Of a stretch of DNA of 64,000 bases, positions 18,601 through 27,411 are shown piece by piece. Positions within the stretch are counted from its first letter, which is position 1. Each line of letters opens with the position of its first letter. Source of the stretch: G020353115 sp964640125 (GTDB taxonomy: Bacteria > Bacteroidota > Bacteroidia > Bacteroidales > VadinHA17); the NCBI GenBank assembly GCA_964640125.1, contig CAZXGG010000006.1, positions 18,224 to 82,223 on the forward strand, in the 5' to 3' direction. The notes below the pieces were generated by a model. It ran no database searches, had not been told where the DNA came from, and saw only the letters and a list, made by a program, of their open reading frames with translations. The position numbers were made by a program, and so were the translations under genes.

Positions 18601-19508
18601 ACAAAAAAGAGTACAAATCGCCGGAAAAACAGACCGATCATTAACAGGATTAAGATGACAGCAATGCTAATGGTTACCGCTATGTCCTTTTTTATTCGGT
18701 TGGCATTGCCTACAGCAACGGCAACACCACCATAATATTCAGCTGTCACATCTCCCATTTTATCTTCCAGCAGACCAATATGCTCATCAATGGTCTTAAT
18801 CAAATGGTTATTCAGTTTTGATTCGCTGGATGGATGTGCCGGAGTGATAAAAATAAACAGGTGATTCAGGTTGCTGGTAAAAAAATGATCCTCATGCATT
18901 ACGAAATTCTCTGCAACCTGAAATTCTTCCAATTTGGCAAGTGCCAGGGGTGTAAAATTCAGTGGATCGAGCACAATAAATTTCTTAAATATTGAACTCG
19001 CCGGGGAAACGAGCGTCCGGTAATTTCTTTTTACACCCTGATGGATTGATTCCTCCCGGATCAGGCTATCGATCACCAGATAATCCCCTTCATCCAGAAA
19101 TAGCGGCAAGTGTTTGTGAATGAAATCGTAGATTTCCAAAACCTGATCTTCACCGGCCGATACCAATACCTCTGTGGTATAATCAGGATAGAGGGTTTGT
19201 TTTATAGACTCCGCCAGCATATCGGCATATTCGATCAAACGATCCGGAGCAATATTCCTTCCCGAATCCGCTGGCGATACGGTAATGACCAGCTTGTCGA
19301 TGAAGTCAAACTTACGGTACACCTTACCAACCTGATCCAGTTGTTTATCTTTGGGCATAATCCGAGTGATATCCTCTTCAAAAGAGAGCCCGAAAATGAA
19401 GAAACCAGAAACAACAAACAGGAGCAGAAAGATCATGCTCAGAAAGATTTTCCTGTTCCTGAAAAAATGAAAAAAATTAACAAAAAAGCGGGTCATGAAA
19501 TTACCCAT
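15657..19508 (-). CDS. MMPL/RND-type exporter fused to degenerate LPLAT-like domain and SAM methyltransferase
   Basis: The 1283-aa protein has three parts. Residues 1 to about 820 are an MMPL exporter: two sets of transmembrane helices with large extracytoplasmic loops, e.g. FEEDITRIMPKD and the TM motif LGLGIDYSLF. Residues about 830-1065 look like an acyltransferase domain without its HX4D motif (AFTAEPVWSQ stands in its place; KIRITHAEPI resembles the C-terminal LPLAT strand). Residues about 1097-1283 (DNA 15657-16220) are a class I methyltransferase with DIGCGYGSMTYML as the SAM loop. It would flip or export the lipid-linked product; the methyltransferase could modify cargo in the cytosol. 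The gene overlaps the downstream acyltransferase gene. Confidence 0.88.
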   Translation of the reverse strand: MGNFMTRFFVNFFHFFRNRKIFLSMIFLLLFVVSGFFIFGLSFEEDITRIMPKDKQLDQVGKVYRKFDFIDKLVITVSPADSGRNIAPDRLIEYADMLAESIKQTLYPDYTTEVLVSAGEDQVLEIYDFIHKHLPLFLDEGDYLVIDSLIREESIHQGVKRNYRTLVSPASSIFKKFIVLDPLNFTPLALAKLEEFQVAENFVMHEDHFFTSNLNHLFIFITPAHPSSESKLNNHLIKTIDEHIGLLEDKMGDVTAEYYGGVAVAVGNANRIKKDIAVTISIAVILILLMIGLFFRRFVLFFVIFLPAIFGAILSLSILSFVSHGVSAISLAIGSVLLGITIDYGLHFFTHYKHVRSVEKVLDDIASPVLMSSLTTGSAFLCLLLIASDVLKDLGLFAAFSVFIASLFSLLVLPHFIKREPGNDSKLHMGLIHKISAIPVDKNRYIIGAVFIISFLSLFFFRKVGFEGNMYAMNYMSDELTTAEANLSQLTDLTLNSTYIVSRGKDFNEALCSNEKLLPELEKLKEENIVTNYLSISSFFVSDSIQEGRIERWKQYWSGGKKETLLSNLVSAGSQYHFKESAFDGVRSMIDREYRPISGKEFLKLDLAVFKDWISESEDEVYIANQVKIDREQRHLIYSRFGDDEVIIFDKSFITDKLIEVLKSNFKFLLIVSMSLVFSFLLLYFGRIELATIGFIPILLSWLWTLGIMGMMGIQFTIFNIIISTFVFGLGIDYSLFIMRGLLQEFKFGYQNFNSYKTSILLSATTTVIGIGVLLLAKHPALKSIAAVSVVGIISVIIISFTVQPILFRWLLSRRSAEKLYPITFVEGIVSFYRILILTLFHVVFVLLVIPIYVLPVGRNRRYRFLVELIYYCSKGILFSVGFSRRKNLLFSGLPLDPGIYAFTAEPVWSQLVLHALKRRVVIYEPENQQGGKRVDLFFGIPRRLFNHFFPDGNPDNENNNAISIVYAVPLPGHSTDPYPRVDEKLIHLARLTGMSVIPMFFFRASACFDGRASFLLPDKIRITHAEPISLAGINRNALVSVRIGEINERIGIQFKQFTGRLRTPDILRRALIKNYIFKGPVLEWYMRVKIHLEKNYTLFHELLPGEGAITDIGCGYGSMTYMLSILTPGRTLTGIDYDEEKIAVANHCQAKSNRIVFTHGNINEIDLPESNAFILSDVLHYLPYDMQEKLIHRCAEKLAPEGRVIIREGDAELKSRHFLTRLSEFFSTRLAFNKTLDEKRDLFFPTRNGLINILSKQKFTVEVIDNTRYTSNLIYIAKRTTS

Positions 19509-19553
19509 ATCATCGTCTGTATAGATCTATCGTTGGTAACCAGCATCACTCGA

Positions 19554-20774
19554 TTACCCATGGACTTGCTTCAATTCATTCGGATTCCTTCTATTCCTCC
19601 TGAAAAAAAAGAGGCTCAAAAAGGTAATTCCTCCCAGAGTCAGAGCCAGTAACGCACCAAAAACAAGACTTCCAAGTATATATTGAAAAATATTGGCCAT
19701 GACTACCTCAAAATCAATATTTCTGCCGAATTTTATCGCTGCGGATCCATTGCCAAGAATTATTCCACCTGTTTTATAACTGAAATATAGGACAAAAGGG
19801 ATCATGGGTGGGATACTGATATTTGCAGTGGTAATAACGATCGGTTTATTCATTTTGAAGAGATATGCAAAAAAGATGGCAATGGCAAGTTGCCATCCCC
19901 AGATGGGCAGTATTCCACAAAATATACCGAGAGTTACAGACAGTGAGAGTTTTAAATTCGAATCACTTGGAGTAAGAAACAACTCCTGCATTGAGCGCTT
20001 AAATCCCTTTCGTTTAAATTCCCGGACAAATTTGAATGGTTTTATGTAAAAAAATGCCACAAAAAACAGGATCGTATTCAGCACACTGATCCGCAAAAAA
20101 TCCCGTATGGGCCGAAAATGTGTGACCCGTTTTTCTTGCGGAGGATAGTAAACATCGACAGGAACCGAGTCTATTCCAATCCCATTCCAGGAGGAACGGA
20201 CCAATATTTCCACCTCAAACTCATATTTTGTGGAATAAAACGTTATATCCTGTAAATGCTTCAAAGGATAAAGCCTGTATCCACATTGAGTATCAGGGAT
20301 TTTCTTACCTGTATAAAGCCGGAACCAAAAGTTCGAGAATTTATTGGCAAATGTATTCCTGGCTGGAACATTCTTTCCCGGCATCCTTCGCTCACCAACC
20401 ACAATGGAACTTCCATTTTGGGAAAGGCGGTTTATAAAGTGTGGCAGGTCAGCAGGGAGGTGCTGTCCATCAGAATCTATGGTAATGGCGTACTCATATC
20501 CAAGGTCCATCGCCCGTAAAAATCCCTTTTTTATGGCATACCCCTTCCCTCTGTTCTTCGGATAATCAACGACATCAACCTTTTTGTTTAACCCATTTTC
20601 CAGCAGCGTTTGCGTTTTATCCGTCGATCCGTCATTTACTACAATGACCTGACGCGTGTACCGGCTAACTTCTTCAATGAGGTCCGGAAGGGTATCAGAA
20701 TTATTGTATGTGGGAATGATCACACAGCACTTCTTTTCCCTGAAGAGATTCTGATATTTCCTGTTCACTTCCAT
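19554..20774 (-). CDS. Family 2 glycosyltransferase fused to DUF2062
   Basis: The N-terminal GT2 domain (residues about 14-230) has CVIIPTYNN, VVNDGSTDKT and the metal-binding Asp-Ser-Asp of ITIDSDGQH. The C-terminal part (about 255-390) is a DUF2062 membrane domain with GIFCGILPIWGWQL. GT2-DUF2062 proteins recur in aryl-polyene and flexirubin loci. By analogy it would transfer a sugar, possibly from a polyprenyl donor, to the product or its lipid anchor at the membrane. It is the first gene of the leftward unit with the MMPL and acyltransferase genes, 45 bases upstream of the MMPL gene. The donor sugar is not predictable. Confidence 0.9.
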   Translation of the reverse strand: MEVNRKYQNLFREKKCCVIIPTYNNSDTLPDLIEEVSRYTRQVIVVNDGSTDKTQTLLENGLNKKVDVVDYPKNRGKGYAIKKGFLRAMDLGYEYAITIDSDGQHLPADLPHFINRLSQNGSSIVVGERRMPGKNVPARNTFANKFSNFWFRLYTGKKIPDTQCGYRLYPLKHLQDITFYSTKYEFEVEILVRSSWNGIGIDSVPVDVYYPPQEKRVTHFRPIRDFLRISVLNTILFFVAFFYIKPFKFVREFKRKGFKRSMQELFLTPSDSNLKLSLSVTLGIFCGILPIWGWQLAIAIFFAYLFKMNKPIVITTANISIPPMIPFVLYFSYKTGGIILGNGSAAIKFGRNIDFEVVMANIFQYILGSLVFGALLALTLGGITFLSLFFFRRNRRNPNELKQVHG

Positions 20775-20936
20775 GCTACAAAAATAATCTTATCACCGGT
20801 TTTTCACAGATAACCGGAAAAATTAATTGATCTGAATTCATTATATTAGGAACGCATTTGAACCGGTTATCCGTTAAAAAGATAACACAATTGATTGGAA
20901 ATCATAAAATCCTTACTATAGCGGAAAGAGCCTAAA

Positions 20937-22448
20937 ATGAAAAAGTATGATGTAATAGTCGTTGGAAGCGGACTTGGAGGTTTGCTATGCGGTGCCATTC
21001 TGAGTAAGGAAGGGTATAGGGTGTGCCTGGTTGAAAAAAATGACAAAATCGGAGGGGCATTACAAACCTTTGTCAGGGATGGTGTCAGGTTCGACGTTGG
21101 AGTACATTATTTTGGTGGTTTTGCACCCGGGCAAAACCTCTACCAGCTTTTCAAATATGTTGGGATACATGACAAATTGAACGTTAGCAAACTGGATGAA
21201 AATGGATTTGACCGGATAACCTTTGCCGGCGATCAGAATGAGTATCCGCTTTCCCAGGGTCACAACCGTTTCGTCCAGAATCTTCTTCCTTTTTTCCCGG
21301 ATGAAAAAAAGGCTTTAGCCCGGTATATTGACAAATTGCATGAGATGTGCAGTAATTTCCCATTATACAACCTTACCTATAAAAGGAAAAAAAAACTAGG
21401 CGCCAAATTTGAAGAACTGAATGCAAAAGAATTTATTGGTACAATCACATCCAATCCGAAATTACAGATGGTACTGGCAGCGACCAATCCTTTGTATGCC
21501 GGAGAACCCGAAACCACTCCATTCTATTTGCATGCTCTGATCAACAATTCCTATATTGAAAGTGCATGGAGATGTGAGGGTGGAGGATCACAAATTGCCA
21601 CTCATCTGATGAAGCTTATAAAACAAAACCAGGGAATCTTTTATTTGAATGCAGCTGTTGAAAAGTTCGTGGTAAAAAACGGAATGATCGAGTCTGTCGT
21701 TCTCGAAAATGAGCAGCGACTCGAGGCTGATCAATTTATATCCAATGTTCACCCCGCCACAACAATGGAAATGATCGATCCGGGGATGATCAGAAAATCA
21801 TACAGAAAACGGATCAAATCCCTGCAAAATACGACTTCAGTATTTATTGTTAACGCAATCCTGAAAAAAGAATTCCTCGAATTCTGGAATTACAACCGGT
21901 ATTATTACCGTCAGAATGATGTGTGGACTTGCCACCGCTACAGTGAAGAGAACTGGCCCACCGGATTGGTTGCTTTTATGTCTTCCAAGAGAGGTCCCGA
22001 TGGTTTTGCAGAGGGGATTACTCTCATGACGTATATGAACTTTTCAGATGTTAACAAATGGAGTAATACGTTCAATACAGTATCCAGACCAAGTGACAGG
22101 GGTAAAGATTATTTCGAATTCAAACAGCAGAAGGGGTGGAAGCTCATCAAAGCTGCGGAAGAGATCATTCCCGGACTCGCGGACAATATCGTTTCATTTA
22201 CCACCTCTTCCCCCTTAACCTTTCGGGATTACCTGGGAACAAAAGATGGATCAATATACGGTGTTATGAAAAATTGTAGAAATCCACTGCAAACATTCAT
22301 TTCACCCCGTACAAAAATTCCAAACCTCTTCCTGGCCGGACAAAATCTTGACCTGCACGGTATTCTGGGAGTTACCATCAGCTCTATCCTAACCTGTTCT
22401 GAGTTTATGAAATCACGCTCACTAATCGATAAAATACTTTACTCCTGA
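20937..22448 (+). CDS. FAD-dependent phytoene-desaturase/retinol-saturase-like oxidoreductase
   Basis: The N-terminal dinucleotide fold reads VIVVGSGLGGLLCGAILS followed by the ribose-binding Glu33 (LVEKNDKIGGALQT), as in CrtI-like enzymes. The C-terminus has the matching FAD motif NLFLAGQNLDLHGILG. Length (503 aa) is right for the CrtI/RetSat family, which oxidises or reduces isolated C-C double bonds in long chains. There are no isoprenoid synthase genes nearby, so a polyene chain rather than phytoene is the likely substrate (inference). It leads a rightward unit and is only 7 bases from the next gene. Confidence 0.88.
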   Translation: MKKYDVIVVGSGLGGLLCGAILSKEGYRVCLVEKNDKIGGALQTFVRDGVRFDVGVHYFGGFAPGQNLYQLFKYVGIHDKLNVSKLDENGFDRITFAGDQNEYPLSQGHNRFVQNLLPFFPDEKKALARYIDKLHEMCSNFPLYNLTYKRKKKLGAKFEELNAKEFIGTITSNPKLQMVLAATNPLYAGEPETTPFYLHALINNSYIESAWRCEGGGSQIATHLMKLIKQNQGIFYLNAAVEKFVVKNGMIESVVLENEQRLEADQFISNVHPATTMEMIDPGMIRKSYRKRIKSLQNTTSVFIVNAILKKEFLEFWNYNRYYYRQNDVWTCHRYSEENWPTGLVAFMSSKRGPDGFAEGITLMTYMNFSDVNKWSNTFNTVSRPSDRGKDYFEFKQQKGWKLIKAAEEIIPGLADNIVSFTTSSPLTFRDYLGTKDGSIYGVMKNCRNPLQTFISPRTKIPNLFLAGQNLDLHGILGVTISSILTCSEFMKSRSLIDKILYS

Positions 22449-22455
22449 AAATATT

Positions 22456-24159
22456 ATGAAACGCGTTATCAAATGGATAGGAGTTACCCTGGGAACGATA
22501 CTGGTCGTAATGATTGTCGGATTATTCATCCTGCAGAAAGTTACAACTCTTCCCTGTCCCTCTCCCGCCGATACAGGTATTACTGAACTGGAGAGAACAC
22601 AATCTGTTGACGGGGTATTCAGAATTAAGAACAACTGGTTAAAGAAAAACAGTGCGGGGATTTATGAACTCTACATCGAAGGCAGTGCATTCGAAAGAGG
22701 GGTGTTTAACGGAAAACTTACACGTGAACTGATCCATGAACAGGAAGAATATTTCATTCAGCAAATTGAACACATCATTCCCTCAAAACTATATCTCCGG
22801 TTCCTCAAAGTTTTTATCAGCTGGTTTAACCGGGACCTGGACAAATATATAAAGCCTGAATTTCTGAATGAAATCTATGGTGTTTCTCTTTCAGCTTCCC
22901 ATGAGTTTGATTATATCGGCAATGCCTACCAGCGAATCCTGAATTATCATGCAGCACATGATATGGGTCATGCATTACAGGATTTCCAGCTCGTCGAATG
23001 CACTTCCTTTTCTGTATGGAATGAGAAATCCTCAGACTCATCGCTCATCCATGGCAGGAATTTTGATTTCTATTTTGGAGATGATTTTGCTAAAAACAAG
23101 ATTATCTCATTTACCAATCCCGACCAGGGATACCGGTTTATGACGGTAACCTGGGGGGGTATGATCGGCGCAGTCTCTGGAATGAATGAAAAAGGGTTGT
23201 CGGTTACCATCAATGCTGCAAAATCTACTATCCCTGGAAAAGCCAAAACACCCATAACCATCTTAACCCGTGAGATCCTTCAATATGCTAAAAACATTGA
23301 GGAAGCTTTTAATATAGCCAGCACGACTGAGATCTTTGTTTCTGAATCCATAATGATCGGATCCGCCGAAGACAACAAAACAGCCATTATCGAAAAAACA
23401 CCAGATAAGTATGCACTGTACCTTCCCGATACGAATTTTATTACCTGTACCAACCACTTCCAAAGCGATTCTTTTAAAACCGACAGTTTAAATCTTCAAA
23501 ACATGGAGGAAAGCTCATCCCAATACCGGTCCATGAGGCTAATGGAACTGATGGATCGATATGAGCGAATCTCCCCGCAAAAGATGGCAGAAATTTTAAG
23601 AAACCGGGATGGCATTCATGATAAAAAAATCGGTCTGGGAAATGAAAAAGCGATTAACCAGCTTATCGCACATCATTCCATCATTTTTAAACCGGAAGAA
23701 AAGAAGGTTTGGATTTCTGCTAACCCGTACCAATTGGGCCAATACCTTGCATATGATCTGGATGATGTGTTTACTAAATATGCACCACTTACAGAAAACA
23801 GGGTAATTATCGATACCAACCTGACACTTGCTGCTGATACCTTTCTGTTTAGCCAGGAATATCAGAATTATTTGATATTCCAGAGCATGCGAAAAGAGAT
23901 TAACCAAATCATCCGCAGGAAAGGAAAGGGAAACTGGAATTTGGAAAAGACAGAAATTTTTATCCGCTCGAATCCCGATTTTTACCAGGTCTATTCACTG
24001 GTTGGTGATCTCCACATGGCACGGAAAGAATATCTGCAGGCGGAACGGTATTATTCTCAATCTCTTGAAAAAGAAGTAGTTACATTAAAGGAAAGAAGAG
24101 AAATCGTTAAAAAGTTAAGCCATTCGCGGGAAAAGATTAGAAATCCTCAGGGTCCATGA
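22456..24159 (+). CDS. C45-type Ntn-hydrolase/acyltransferase, membrane-anchored, with TPR-like tail
   Basis: After one N-terminal membrane anchor (IGVTLGTILVVMIVGLFIL) the protein resembles the acyl-CoA:6-aminopenicillanate acyltransferase/choloylglycine hydrolase fold. The nucleophile is probably Cys182 (LVECTSFSVW), with the partner motif GRNFDFYF (about 200-207) and later TNHFQS. If it self-cleaved before Cys182, the anchor would be released. About 70 C-terminal residues form a TPR-like pair of helices (VYSLVGDLHMARKEYLQAER). Such proteins occur in flexirubin-type loci and are thought to transfer or remove acyl groups outside the cytoplasm. The substrate is unknown. Confidence 0.82.
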   Translation: MKRVIKWIGVTLGTILVVMIVGLFILQKVTTLPCPSPADTGITELERTQSVDGVFRIKNNWLKKNSAGIYELYIEGSAFERGVFNGKLTRELIHEQEEYFIQQIEHIIPSKLYLRFLKVFISWFNRDLDKYIKPEFLNEIYGVSLSASHEFDYIGNAYQRILNYHAAHDMGHALQDFQLVECTSFSVWNEKSSDSSLIHGRNFDFYFGDDFAKNKIISFTNPDQGYRFMTVTWGGMIGAVSGMNEKGLSVTINAAKSTIPGKAKTPITILTREILQYAKNIEEAFNIASTTEIFVSESIMIGSAEDNKTAIIEKTPDKYALYLPDTNFITCTNHFQSDSFKTDSLNLQNMEESSSQYRSMRLMELMDRYERISPQKMAEILRNRDGIHDKKIGLGNEKAINQLIAHHSIIFKPEEKKVWISANPYQLGQYLAYDLDDVFTKYAPLTENRVIIDTNLTLAADTFLFSQEYQNYLIFQSMRKEINQIIRRKGKGNWNLEKTEIFIRSNPDFYQVYSLVGDLHMARKEYLQAERYYSQSLEKEVVTLKERREIVKKLSHSREKIRNPQGP

Positions 24160-24236
24160 TGATTCCCACACAATTTTTCCTTAATTTAACATAAAAACAG
24201 GGAGCTATTTAATGAACCACACTATATCAATCCGGA

Positions 24237-25337
24237 ATGAAAGAAGAGGTTAAAATTCCGCGGTTTCCACCAGCAATACTGGTTAAGTTTATCGACAGGA
24301 TCAAGAATTGTCTGTTGACTACGGCAAGAAGAATGGGGCCAAACAGTATGACAATATTTGAACTTAGTCAATCTATTTGGATCGCCCGTGCAATTGGTGT
24401 AGCCGTTGAACTGGAGTTGGCCGATAGCTTGTCTGACGGACCAAAAACAGTAACAGAACTGGCTGATCTCACAAAGACCAATCCTGAAAATCTCTACCGG
24501 CTTTTACGGGCTCTTGCCAGCTATGGTATCTTTCGTGAGAAACCAAATAAAACATTCCAAATGACACCCCTTGCCAGGGGATTGAAAGAGGGTGTTGGCT
24601 CGATGAAAAACATGATTGCCCACCAGCAGAATCCGGTTAACTGGCAAATGGTTGGTGAAATGAATTACTGTATTAAAACCGGTAAGGATGTGGCGGTAAA
24701 GATACTGGGAACGGATATTTTTGAACATTTAAAGAAATATCCGGAAAAAAACAGGCTGTATAACCTTGCAATGACCGAAACGTCTGAAATAGTGAGTGCA
24801 ACGGTTCTTTCAGCCTACAATTTTTCCAGGAGGAAGAAACTGGTTGATATCGGGGGAGGACACGGATACCTGCTATCCATCATTCTTTATGAATATCCAA
24901 AACTGGAAGGTGTTCTTTTCGATCTTTCCCACGTTGTTGACGGAGCAAAAAAAATCATTGAAAAACTGGGCGTGGAGGATCGTGTTACCATTATTCCCGG
25001 AGATTTTTTTGAAACCGTTCCGCAAGGAGGGGATACCTACATCCTGAAAAGCATCATTCATGCCTTTGATGATGATCAATGCGTGGCCCTATTGAAAAAT
25101 ATTTATCATGCCATGGCTGATTCGGGAAAACTGCTTATCGTCGAAGTGGTGATTAGCGAAGACAACGCTCCATCCTTTGGGAAAATTTTTGACCTTCAGA
25201 TGTTGATTGGTGCTCCAGGGGGTAAAGAGCGGACACGCAGTGAATTTGAAGAGATTCTGGGGCGCTCCGGTTTCAAGCTAAAAAGGGTTATTCGAACGGT
25301 ATCCCATTTCAACATCATTGAAGCGGTGAAAAAATAA
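24237..25337 (+). CDS. SAM-dependent O-methyltransferase (plant COMT-like family)
   Basis: A winged-helix dimerisation domain (residues about 40-115, with TVTELADLTKTNPENLYRLL) precedes a Rossmann methyltransferase domain with DIGGGHGYLL (204-213) as the SAM loop and a catalytic-type His275 (KSIIHAFDDDQC). This family methylates phenolic or small hydroxyl groups, which suits a p-coumarate-derived aromatic head group. Length (366 aa) is normal. It follows the C45 gene by 77 bases; an earlier ATG at 24212 is out of frame. The actual methyl acceptor is inferred only from the setting. Confidence 0.87.
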   Translation: MKEEVKIPRFPPAILVKFIDRIKNCLLTTARRMGPNSMTIFELSQSIWIARAIGVAVELELADSLSDGPKTVTELADLTKTNPENLYRLLRALASYGIFREKPNKTFQMTPLARGLKEGVGSMKNMIAHQQNPVNWQMVGEMNYCIKTGKDVAVKILGTDIFEHLKKYPEKNRLYNLAMTETSEIVSATVLSAYNFSRRKKLVDIGGGHGYLLSIILYEYPKLEGVLFDLSHVVDGAKKIIEKLGVEDRVTIIPGDFFETVPQGGDTYILKSIIHAFDDDQCVALLKNIYHAMADSGKLLIVEVVISEDNAPSFGKIFDLQMLIGAPGGKERTRSEFEEILGRSGFKLKRVIRTVSHFNIIEAVKK

Positions 25338-25531
25338 ACCCGATTTGAATCAGAACTTTTTTCATTCAAATTTGTTACCTTATTACCGTGTCTAATAATC
25401 CCCGGGATAATGATGATAAAATCATTTCACAAATCGTTATTTTTGCAATAATTTTTATTTTTTTTGTGTTGTTTTTTGTTTACGAGTGCTTTATTTGAGG
25501 GATTGATATTTGAATCAGATAACGTTTTGGT

Positions 25532-26005
25532 ATGAAAGAGAAAGATCTTTACGTGGATTATAAACCACAGCAACATATCTATTATGTTGAGAAAGAAGAT
25601 CAGCAATATGGTCCGATTATTTCCGGATCGTACCTGGCAAAAAATTATCTGGATGATTATTACCTGAAGCAAAAAAACCTGGAATTTTCATTGAGAACAA
25701 AGGTTATTGAAGGTAAAATCAGTCCGATCGAATATTACATGACGTTACAGGATCTGAGCATTGCCGATCTGGCATCACGTGTGAATATTCGGCGTGTTAA
25801 ACTTAAAAAATACCTGAAACCTGAGTCTTTTAACAAGGTCCGTCTTCCCCTGTTGAGTAAATTTGCAGAGGTGTTTGATATCCCTGTTGCAAACTTCTTC
25901 CAGATATTAATCACCCGGGAAGAGGAACGCTCAAAATTAGATATCAACCAGTTAAACACAAAGAACCCGACATTTGTAGTTACCAAAATTGAATCGAAGC
26001 AGTAA
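25532..26005 (+). CDS. Helix-turn-helix-like protein upstream of BtrH homologue
   Basis: This 157-aa protein has a central stretch patterned like an XRE helix-turn-helix: LQDLSIADLASRVNIRRVKL followed by a helix and KFAEVFDIPVANFFQI. The first 65 residues are rich in Tyr, Asp and Lys (YVDYKPQQHIYYVEKEDQQY) and I recognise no domain there. Its stop shares a base with the ATG of the BtrH-like gene (TAATG), so the pair is translationally coupled. It is a candidate local regulator or scaffold. The 194-base gap before it is very AT-rich; I see no definite element there. Confidence 0.65.
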   Translation: MKEKDLYVDYKPQQHIYYVEKEDQQYGPIISGSYLAKNYLDDYYLKQKNLEFSLRTKVIEGKISPIEYYMTLQDLSIADLASRVNIRRVKLKKYLKPESFNKVRLPLLSKFAEVFDIPVANFFQILITREEERSKLDINQLNTKNPTFVVTKIESKQ

Positions 26006-27006
26006 TGAGTAAAGTCCATTTTGAACATAGAATGGGGGCACATTGTGAATCCGGTACAGTTGCCAGCCTGTTAAACCATGCTGGCCTGGAAATTACCGAA
26101 CCGCTTGTATTTGGTATTGCCGGGGGAATATTCTTCGGATACATTAATACCCCTTTCTTCACTTTTCCTACCTTCATCGTACGGAATCGTCCCGGTCATA
26201 TCCGGACAAATGTGGCAAAACGCCTGGGTATTTCATTCAAAACCCATAAATTCCGCAACCAAAAATCCGGTATTGAAGCATTAGACTCCCTTCTTGAACA
26301 AAATATTGCCACCGGCGCCCAGGTTGATTTCTTTTACATGAAATACATTCCGGAGTGGCAACGGGTCCATATCAATGTTCACTACATTACTATAATCGGA
26401 AAAAACGGGGCAAAATATATTCTGAGTGACAGTTATTATCCACAAATTGTTGAACTGGATTTCGAGCTCATGAGAAAAGCCCGCTTTGCTGGTGGCAACA
26501 TGGCTCCAAAAGGATTCCTCTTCTACCCGGAAAAAATCACCAGCGAAGTACCCTTTGAAAAAGCGATCGTAACAGGGATAAAAAGTGCCTGTTACAACAT
26601 GCTGAAACTGCCGGTGCCTTTTATCGGTGTTAAAGGAATATACCGGTTTGCAGATAAAATCATGGAGTGGCCCAGGTTAGCCAGGGATATCGAACACCTT
26701 TCCCATGAAGTAATGAAGATTAATATCTTGCTAGAGGACCAGGGAACAGGAGGAGCCGGATTTCGTTACATGTATGCTACCTTTTTACAACAAGCATCCG
26801 GTATTTTAAATAGCCCCACTCTCTCCGATATGTCAAAAAGAATGATGGAAATTGGTGACGGTTGGCGGAACATTTCTTATATTGCAGCCAAAATTGGAAA
26901 AAAGAGAGAATTGGGTGAAAGTAACCTGAAAGAGTTGAGTAACCTCATCAGAGAAAGAGGTGATCTTGAAAAAGCATTCTTTCAGGATTTGAGTAAAACG
27001 GTGTAA
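26005..27006 (+). CDS. BtrH-like acyl-ACP:acceptor acyltransferase (DUF4872 family)
   Basis: The N-terminus has the BtrH pattern: GAHCESGTVASLLNHAG, with the likely nucleophile Cys14, then LVFGIAGGIFFGY. A central VHYITIIGKNGAKYILSDSYYP resembles the cysteine-peptidase-like core, with His and Asp. In butirosin synthesis BtrH moves an acyl group from an ACP to an amine. Here the ACP gene follows 24 bases downstream, which supports transfer from that carrier. Length (333 aa) fits. The acceptor (sugar, lipid head or amine) is unknown, and which ACP is used is inference from spacing. Confidence 0.78.
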   Translation: MSKVHFEHRMGAHCESGTVASLLNHAGLEITEPLVFGIAGGIFFGYINTPFFTFPTFIVRNRPGHIRTNVAKRLGISFKTHKFRNQKSGIEALDSLLEQNIATGAQVDFFYMKYIPEWQRVHINVHYITIIGKNGAKYILSDSYYPQIVELDFELMRKARFAGGNMAPKGFLFYPEKITSEVPFEKAIVTGIKSACYNMLKLPVPFIGVKGIYRFADKIMEWPRLARDIEHLSHEVMKINILLEDQGTGGAGFRYMYATFLQQASGILNSPTLSDMSKRMMEIGDGWRNISYIAAKIGKKRELGESNLKELSNLIRERGDLEKAFFQDLSKTV

Positions 27007-27030
27007 GAATAGTGTAAAACTGAAGCAGGA

Positions 27031-27315
27031 ATGAATCAGGTGAATATTTCCGGTTTGAAGGATGAAATTAAAGCCCTGATTATCGAAGCGTTAAATATAC
27101 AACACGTTAAACCAGAAAATATTAACACCGGCGATCCGCTGTTTGCCAGGGACAATATTCTGGGTTTGGATTCCATTGATGCTATCGAGATTGTCATGGC
27201 TGTTCAACGAAAATATAATGTCAGAATTGCCGATCAAAACCTGGCACGTACTGTGCTGGAATCCATTGATACAATCGCTGAATTTGTTGCCAAAGAATTA
27301 GCACATATAGCATAA
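27031..27315 (+). CDS. Second acyl carrier protein
   Basis: This 94-aa ACP carries the attachment motif ILGLDSIDAIEIVM with the Ser at residue 48. The sequence LGLDSID is close to the carrier proteins of aryl-polyene loci and differs from the GGDSL of the carrier at 2.7 kb. Two carriers with different motifs suggest separate starter-loading and chain-carrying roles, or separate pathways. The gene lies between the BtrH-like gene and the sulfotransferase on the same strand. The 96 bases after it contain nothing notable. Confidence 0.9.
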   Translation: MNQVNISGLKDEIKALIIEALNIQHVKPENINTGDPLFARDNILGLDSIDAIEIVMAVQRKYNVRIADQNLARTVLESIDTIAEFVAKELAHIA

Positions 27316-27411
27316 TATTCATTCTTCATCAGGTTGTCTGATCCACATTTCTTCTGTATAATTCTCACGGCCCATACCTGGTCTGACATATCGAGTTAAT
27401 TTTTGGTAGTG

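Noticed and set aside
20779..20786. TATTTTTG (minus strand) just before the glycosyltransferase start as promoter
   Set aside because: It would place the transcription start at or inside the ATG, and no -33 element is visible.
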